NCBI GenBank assembly: GCA_046302715.1
Contig: JBKCHQ010000020.1
Span: forward strand, 1-26,573
DNA length: 26,573 bases
Reading direction: 5' to 3'
DNA from: CAMCXT01 sp046302715
GTDB taxonomy: Bacteria > Bacteroidota > Bacteroidia > M30B66
Shown here: positions 23,023 to 26,573 of the stretch, piece by piece
Numbering within the stretch: the first letter of the stretch is position 1
How the letters are laid out: every line of letters starts with the position of its first letter
Notes under the pieces: generated by a model
Told to the model about the DNA's origin: nothing
Databases searched by the model: none
The model's input: the letters and a program-made list of their open reading frames with translations, nothing else
Made by a program: the position numbers and the translations under genes

Positions 23023-24191
23023 ATCTATCTGTTTCTGAAATCATGGGCCAGCTTGGCGAAGAGCGCAGCGAATATTTCAATGCCGTTAGTCCGCCCATTA
23101 TCCAGAGTTCGAACTTTGCATTTAACTCGGTTGCCGAGATGCGTTTGGCTTTGCAGGACGAATTCGGAACGCCGTTTTATACGCGTGGCTACAATCCAAC
23201 CGTGGCTTTGTTACGGCAAAAACTTGCAGCTCTCGAACATTGCGAAGATGCGCTTGTTTGCGGTTCGGGTTCAGCTGCTGTATCGATAGCAGTTATGGGT
23301 TTTTTGCAGGCCGGCGACCACGTTATTTGCGTTCAAAAACCCTACAGCTGGACGTATAAATTACTTAACACGATGCTGCGACGTTTCGGAGTAGAAACCA
23401 GCTTTATCGATGGCAGCGAAATGTGTCATTTTGAAGACGCATTTAAGTCCAACACACGAATGGTGTTTATAGAAAGCCCTAATTCGATGACTTTTGAGAT
23501 GCAGGATATTTCTGCCGTTGCAGAATTTGCCAAGCGGAATAATCTAATAAGCATAATCGACAACAGTTATAGTTCGCCGCTTTTCCAGCAACCGCATAAC
23601 ATGGGAATTGACCTAGTAGTGCATTCGGCCACTAAATTTTTAAACGGTCATTCAGACGTTGTTGCAGGGGTTATCTGCGGTAGCCGTGAGCATATTCAAA
23701 AATTATTTGCCAACGAGTGGATGACCTTGGGGCCATCTATATCGCCAAACGATGCATGGCTTTTGCTGAGGGGGTTACGCACCTTGGAGTTAAGGGCCAA
23801 TCGCTCGGCCGATTCAGCCGAGTATATTGTACCAATACTTGCGAATCATCCTGCAGTGGAACGTGTTTACTGGCCATTCTTAGAAGGAAACCCTCAAGAA
23901 GAGCTGGCACGCAAACAAATGACACGTTGCGCAGGGATGTTTAGTTTAGCGATTAAAACAAAGGACGTATCTGGCGTGGAGCGCTTTTGCGATAATCTAA
24001 AACATTTCCTCTTAGCCTGTTCCTGGGGTGGATACGAATCGTTGGCTTTTCCGGTTTGCGGTCAAGCACAGTCGATTTCCTACACCAATTCACCGGTGCC
24101 TTGGAATGTAGTACGAATGTATGTAGGCATTGAAGATCGGGAGATGCTTTTAGCCGATCTTATACAAGCATTAGCTAAAATTGAAAATTGA
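23019..24191 (+). CDS. Cys/Met-metabolism PLP enzyme (cystathionine beta/gamma-lyase or gamma-synthase type)
   Basis: This 390-residue fold-type I PLP enzyme has YTRGYNPT (54-61), a phosphate-binding CGSGSAAVS near 81-89, Asp181 in DNSYSSP that pairs with the pyridine nitrogen, and PLP lysine Lys206 in SATKFLNGHSD. The C-terminal SWGGYESLAFP segment fixes the family. The exact reaction (cystathionine gamma-lyase, beta-lyase, gamma-synthase or methionine gamma-lyase) cannot be read safely from sequence alone. It could pair metabolically with the CBS-type enzyme at 18609-19967 for transsulfuration. It is translationally coupled to the acyltransferase (ATGA at 23019-23022). Confidence 0.88.
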   Translation: MNLSVSEIMGQLGEERSEYFNAVSPPIIQSSNFAFNSVAEMRLALQDEFGTPFYTRGYNPTVALLRQKLAALEHCEDALVCGSGSAAVSIAVMGFLQAGDHVICVQKPYSWTYKLLNTMLRRFGVETSFIDGSEMCHFEDAFKSNTRMVFIESPNSMTFEMQDISAVAEFAKRNNLISIIDNSYSSPLFQQPHNMGIDLVVHSATKFLNGHSDVVAGVICGSREHIQKLFANEWMTLGPSISPNDAWLLLRGLRTLELRANRSADSAEYIVPILANHPAVERVYWPFLEGNPQEELARKQMTRCAGMFSLAIKTKDVSGVERFCDNLKHFLLACSWGGYESLAFPVCGQAQSISYTNSPVPWNVVRMYVGIEDREMLLADLIQALAKIEN

Positions 24192-24215
24192 GTATTCTAA
24201 CATGGATTATTTTTG
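24188..24215 (+). promoter_or_regulatory. Putative promoter TTG-N17-TATTTTTG
   Basis: TTG (24188-24190) and TATTTTTG (24208-24215), 17 nt apart, straddle the end of the PLP enzyme gene. The -7 box ends 22 nt before ATG 24238. This supports 24238, not the in-frame TTG at 24181, as the start of the next gene. Confidence 0.5.
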
Positions 24216-24237
24216 CAACGTAATAAAACCCTTTAAA

Positions 24238-24807
24238 ATGCTTAAGCTCATTTCAACCACTATGTTTTCAAGCCTTTTTTTTTCGGCAATTCAAGGGCAG
24301 ATACAATATAAATTGCCCTCAAATGTATCGGTTCAAAAAGATTATTCTGAAAATGAAATAAAGGCATCTGGAGATTTGGATCTTGATGGAATAAGCGATT
24401 TGGTTGTTTGGGCGGGCTCTGATGATGCCGAAAATAAACTATTTGTATTTACGAGTAAGGCATATAAGGTCAACGGCAGCTTCCAGACAATTAGCTATCC
24501 ATTCGAATCGTTGGAACTTAATGTAGAAAAAGGGGCACTGGAAATCAAAAATAATGGCTGTATGGGCAGATGTGAGCTGGTCTTGAAATTTGAATTCAAC
24601 AGCTCATTAAATGACCTAAATCTGATTTACCTTCAAAATAGTCATTTGCCAAGTCTCTATGGCACTGAAATGCAAGATGAAGGATATAATAATGAATATG
24701 ATTTTAAAACCGGGCTAGCGGTTATAAATAATAAAACACAGAAATTCACTACAACAGTTGTTACTCCAAAAACATTCGATGCCTTTTGGGAGAGAATTAA
24801 CGAGTAG
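24238..24807 (+). CDS. Small secreted protein with FG-GAP/VCBS-like calcium motif
   Basis: This 189-residue protein has a signal peptide MLKLISTTMFSSLFFSAIQGQ. Residues of about 40-55 read GDLDLDGISDLVVWAG, like the D-x-D-x-D-G-x-x-D-L calcium loop of FG-GAP/VCBS repeats, but only one copy is present. A pair of cysteines (NNGCMGRCELVL) could form a disulfide after export. There is no T9SS signal at the C-terminus. It is probably periplasmic or secreted; the function is not recognised. It follows the PLP enzyme on the same strand but has its own probable promoter. The spacer to the convergent dioxygenase is 36 nt and contains a direct repeat GTAGATTAA (24807-24815 and 24823-24831). Confidence 0.7.
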   Translation: MLKLISTTMFSSLFFSAIQGQIQYKLPSNVSVQKDYSENEIKASGDLDLDGISDLVVWAGSDDAENKLFVFTSKAYKVNGSFQTISYPFESLELNVEKGALEIKNNGCMGRCELVLKFEFNSSLNDLNLIYLQNSHLPSLYGTEMQDEGYNNEYDFKTGLAVINNKTQKFTTTVVTPKTFDAFWERINE

Positions 24808-24843
24808 TAGATTAACTATAAGGTAGATTAAACAATAATAGCG

Positions 24844-25803
24844 CTACTTAGAGTTAGTGATTGTTTCATCCACCCAACTCTTACCCCATTCCTCTTTTTC
24901 CTGCTCGGTCCATAGCTCGGGATAAAATATCCTTTTCTGAAACCTGGGAGGCAAATACTTTTGCCAGTTGGTTCCTCCGGTAGCGGCAATGTCGGCCGGA
25001 TTGCGTTGCAAATACCGAACAGCACTTTTGTAATGCATTAAGGGCCAGTTTACGTTTACCAATACATCAAAACGACGCATTTTTTCTTTCAGAACAGCGA
25101 GATCTTCCCCGCGTTTTTCCAGTTCTCGGAACTTGGCATACACATTTCGCAGTACATTTTTTTCGGCCAGATCAAGTAATCGGGTGGTATATTTCGCTTC
25201 AAATTGTTTGAGCGTCAAGGTCTTCTTTCCGCTGGCAAGCTCGGTTGCACCGGCTTTCCAATAAATATGTTCGAATTGTTCGGCAAGTGTTGCATTGGTC
25301 GCTTGCAATCTTTCGCGGTGGTCTTTATCTACCAGATACCGAAAATCGGTGGCATACATTTCAATCATGCGGTATTGTGCACTTTGGAAACCCGATGCGG
25401 GTAGAAGCGACATCCGGTATTTCAGAAATTGTTCCTGTTCCATGCCATCCACCATTACCTCGAACGAATGCGTTAGGTTTATAAAATACCGATTAACGCG
25501 CTCTAAACGAGCGGCGATAAAGCCCAAATCGGCATCGCGTTCGGCAATCTGTTCCAACTCATGCAGGCACAGCTTGAAATACAGTTCCGTAATCTGGTGA
25601 TACATGATAAAAATCTGCTCATCGGGAAAAGGCGTACGTGGATTTTGCAGGCTCAGCAGGGTGTCGAGGTGGATGTAATCCCAGTAGGTGAGATAATCTG
25701 CGTACAGTAAACCGTCGAGATAAGAAACCAAGTCCTGCCCCATGGCATCGTACTTTTCTTTAAGCAAACGAATGCGGTCAACGATTTCATCAGTGAGTTC
25801 CAT
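24844..25803 (-). CDS. Tryptophan 2,3-dioxygenase family protein
   Basis: This 319-residue heme dioxygenase-fold protein would open the indole ring of tryptophan to N-formylkynurenine, the first kynurenine-pathway step. Matching segments are ADYLTYWDYIHLDTLLSLQ, FIMYHQITELYFKLCLHEL (the HQxxELxFK motif), and LMHYKSAVRYLQRNPADIAATGGTNWQKYLPP, in which His near 256 corresponds to the axial heme ligand and TGGTNW to the substrate loop TGGSSG. The sequence is diverged from classical TDO; the SG of the loop is replaced by NW. I chose ATG 25803; an upstream in-frame ATG at 25869 would add 22 residues unlike the family. A weak -7-like TAATTTCG lies at 25829-25822. It is divergent from fumC. Confidence 0.85.
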   Translation of the reverse strand: MELTDEIVDRIRLLKEKYDAMGQDLVSYLDGLLYADYLTYWDYIHLDTLLSLQNPRTPFPDEQIFIMYHQITELYFKLCLHELEQIAERDADLGFIAARLERVNRYFINLTHSFEVMVDGMEQEQFLKYRMSLLPASGFQSAQYRMIEMYATDFRYLVDKDHRERLQATNATLAEQFEHIYWKAGATELASGKKTLTLKQFEAKYTTRLLDLAEKNVLRNVYAKFRELEKRGEDLAVLKEKMRRFDVLVNVNWPLMHYKSAVRYLQRNPADIAATGGTNWQKYLPPRFQKRIFYPELWTEQEKEEWGKSWVDETITNSK

Positions 25804-25884
25804 AGCGTGATTTTGGCACAACGAAATTAGGGAAAATTCATCCGCTCGACGGCATATTTTATCGCTCATTACGGCCGAAAAGCA

Positions 25885-25892
25885 TAATTTTG
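25885..25892 (+). promoter_or_regulatory. Putative -7 box TAATTTTG for fumC
   Basis: It is an exact TAnnTTTG match ending 25 nt before ATG 25918. No -33 TTG stands at the expected spacing. Confidence 0.45.
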
Positions 25893-25917
25893 CACCCTTA
25901 TTTTAGCACACATCATC

Positions 25918-26573
25918 ATGACAGCATTTCGCACCGAACACGATACTATGGGAGCCGTTCAGGTTCCGGCCGATAAATACTGGGGCGCACAAACCGAACG
26001 TTCGCGCAACAATTTCCGCATTGGCCCCGAGGCCTCTATGCCCAAAGAAATAATTTATGCCTTTGCCCATTTAAAAAGAGCTGCAGCTCAGGCTAACCGC
26101 GATTTAGGCGTTTTGTCGACAGATAAATGTACGCTCATCGAACAAGTGTGTCAGGAAATACTCGACAAAAAACTTGACGATCAATTTCCGCTCGTTATCT
26201 GGCAAACCGGTTCGGGAACCCAAAGTAACATGAATGTGAACGAGGTGGTGGCGTATAGAGCGCATGTGTTAAGCGGTGGTTCTTTAAGCGATGAGAAGAA
26301 AATTCTTCACCCCAACGACGATGTCAACAAAAGTCAATCGAGCAACGACACATATCCTACGGCGATGCATATTGCGGCCTATACTTCGGTGGTTGAAATC
26401 ACCCTGCCGGGAATGAAAAAATTGCGCGATAGACTTGCAACAAAAGCGGATGCTTACAAAGACATTGTAAAAACAGGACGCACCCATTTTATGGACGCCA
26501 CTCCATTAACCTTAGGTCAGGAATTTGGCGGTTATGTGCAGCAGCTCGACAATTCAATGCGAGCCGTCAATAA
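25918..26573 (+). CDS. fumC: Class II fumarate hydratase, N-terminal part
   Basis: The first 218 codons are in the window; the gene runs off the right edge. The protein begins MTAFRTEHDTMGAVQVPADKYWGAQTERS, typical of class II (oxygen-stable, iron-free) fumarase. Further motifs are IWQTGSGTQSNMNVNEVVA, HPNDDVNKSQSSNDTYPTAMH and TGRTHFMDATPLTLGQEF. Together these hold the usual substrate-binding Thr/Ser/Asn/His residues of the fumarase/aspartase superfamily. Aspartase is less likely given the QTxRSxxNFxIG opening and the SNDTYPTAMH form. The superfamily signature GSSxMPxKxNP lies outside the window. It catalyses fumarate to malate in the TCA cycle. Confidence 0.93.
   Translation, partial: MTAFRTEHDTMGAVQVPADKYWGAQTERSRNNFRIGPEASMPKEIIYAFAHLKRAAAQANRDLGVLSTDKCTLIEQVCQEILDKKLDDQFPLVIWQTGSGTQSNMNVNEVVAYRAHVLSGGSLSDEKKILHPNDDVNKSQSSNDTYPTAMHIAAYTSVVEITLPGMKKLRDRLATKADAYKDIVKTGRTHFMDATPLTLGQEFGGYVQQLDNSMRAVN

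Noticed and set aside
24181..24237. TTG 24181 start of the FG-GAP-like protein
   Set aside because: It adds 19 residues before the signal peptide and precedes the -7 box at 24208-24215; ATG 24238 is better.
1..26573. Mobile element, defence system or CRISPR array
   Set aside because: I looked for transposase, integrase, restriction, toxin-antitoxin and repeat-spacer patterns on both strands and found none; all genes read as chromosomal housekeeping or surface functions.

Overview
The window looks like ordinary chromosome from a gliding-type Bacteroidota, probably Flavobacteriia. The evidence is gldB-gldC, type IX secretion cargo with both type A and type B C-terminal signals, SPII lipoproteins, an Mrp of the Bacteroidota type, and promoters with the Bacteroidota -7 box TAnnTTTG instead of a sigma70 -10 box. 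I see no tRNA, rRNA, CRISPR array, insertion sequence or phage gene. Assignments come from reading motifs and translations by eye; no database was searched.

Layout. 1-139: start of an outer-membrane beta-barrel gene (minus), divergent from gldB-gldC-(type B T9SS cargo) (plus, 219-3303). 3304-7213: a compact minus-strand run, hypothetical > DEDDy exonuclease > lipoprotein > double ABC ATPase > engB. 7365-8444: secreted YD-repeat-like protein (plus). 8451-11111: minus-strand mrp > nfu > secreted esterase with a type A signal. 11112-11367: a structured divergent intergenic region with a large hairpin and a 14-bp palindrome. 11368-12345: glucosaminidase-LysM protein. 12342-14587: minus-strand DUF5522-like protein > hutU. 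14644-15510: ACC deaminase / D-cysteine desulfhydrase-like enzyme. 15507-20745: minus-strand plsC > cystathionine beta-synthase > metal-receptor-like protein > patatin/beta-barrel. 20858-24191: plus-strand FAD oxidoreductase > acyltransferase-3 > Cys/Met-metabolism PLP enzyme, joined by overlapping start and stop codons. 24238-24807: small secreted FG-GAP-like protein. 24844-25803: tryptophan 2,3-dioxygenase family (minus). 25918-end: class II fumarase, truncated by the window edge.

How the genes fit together. There are three loose themes. The first is the cell surface: GldB/C, T9SS cargo, lipoproteins, glucosaminidase, patatin-barrel. The second is sulfur amino-acid PLP chemistry: a CBS-type enzyme, a cystathionine lyase/synthase-type enzyme and a D-cysteine desulfhydrase-like enzyme. 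The third is amino-acid catabolism feeding the TCA cycle: urocanase, tryptophan dioxygenase, fumarase. Packing is very tight, with many ATGA/TAATG couplings and three convergent pairs whose stop codons abut or share a TTAA.

No undescribed multi-gene system stands out clearly. The signals most worth checking are a repeated leaderless-promoter geometry (TAnnTTT[G/A], 4 nt, then ATG/GTG) at four gene starts, a dyad holding two opposed -7 boxes at gldB, the hairpin at 11211-11251, the shared-stop convergent junctions, and the translationally coupled FAD oxidoreductase/acyltransferase/PLP-enzyme trio.
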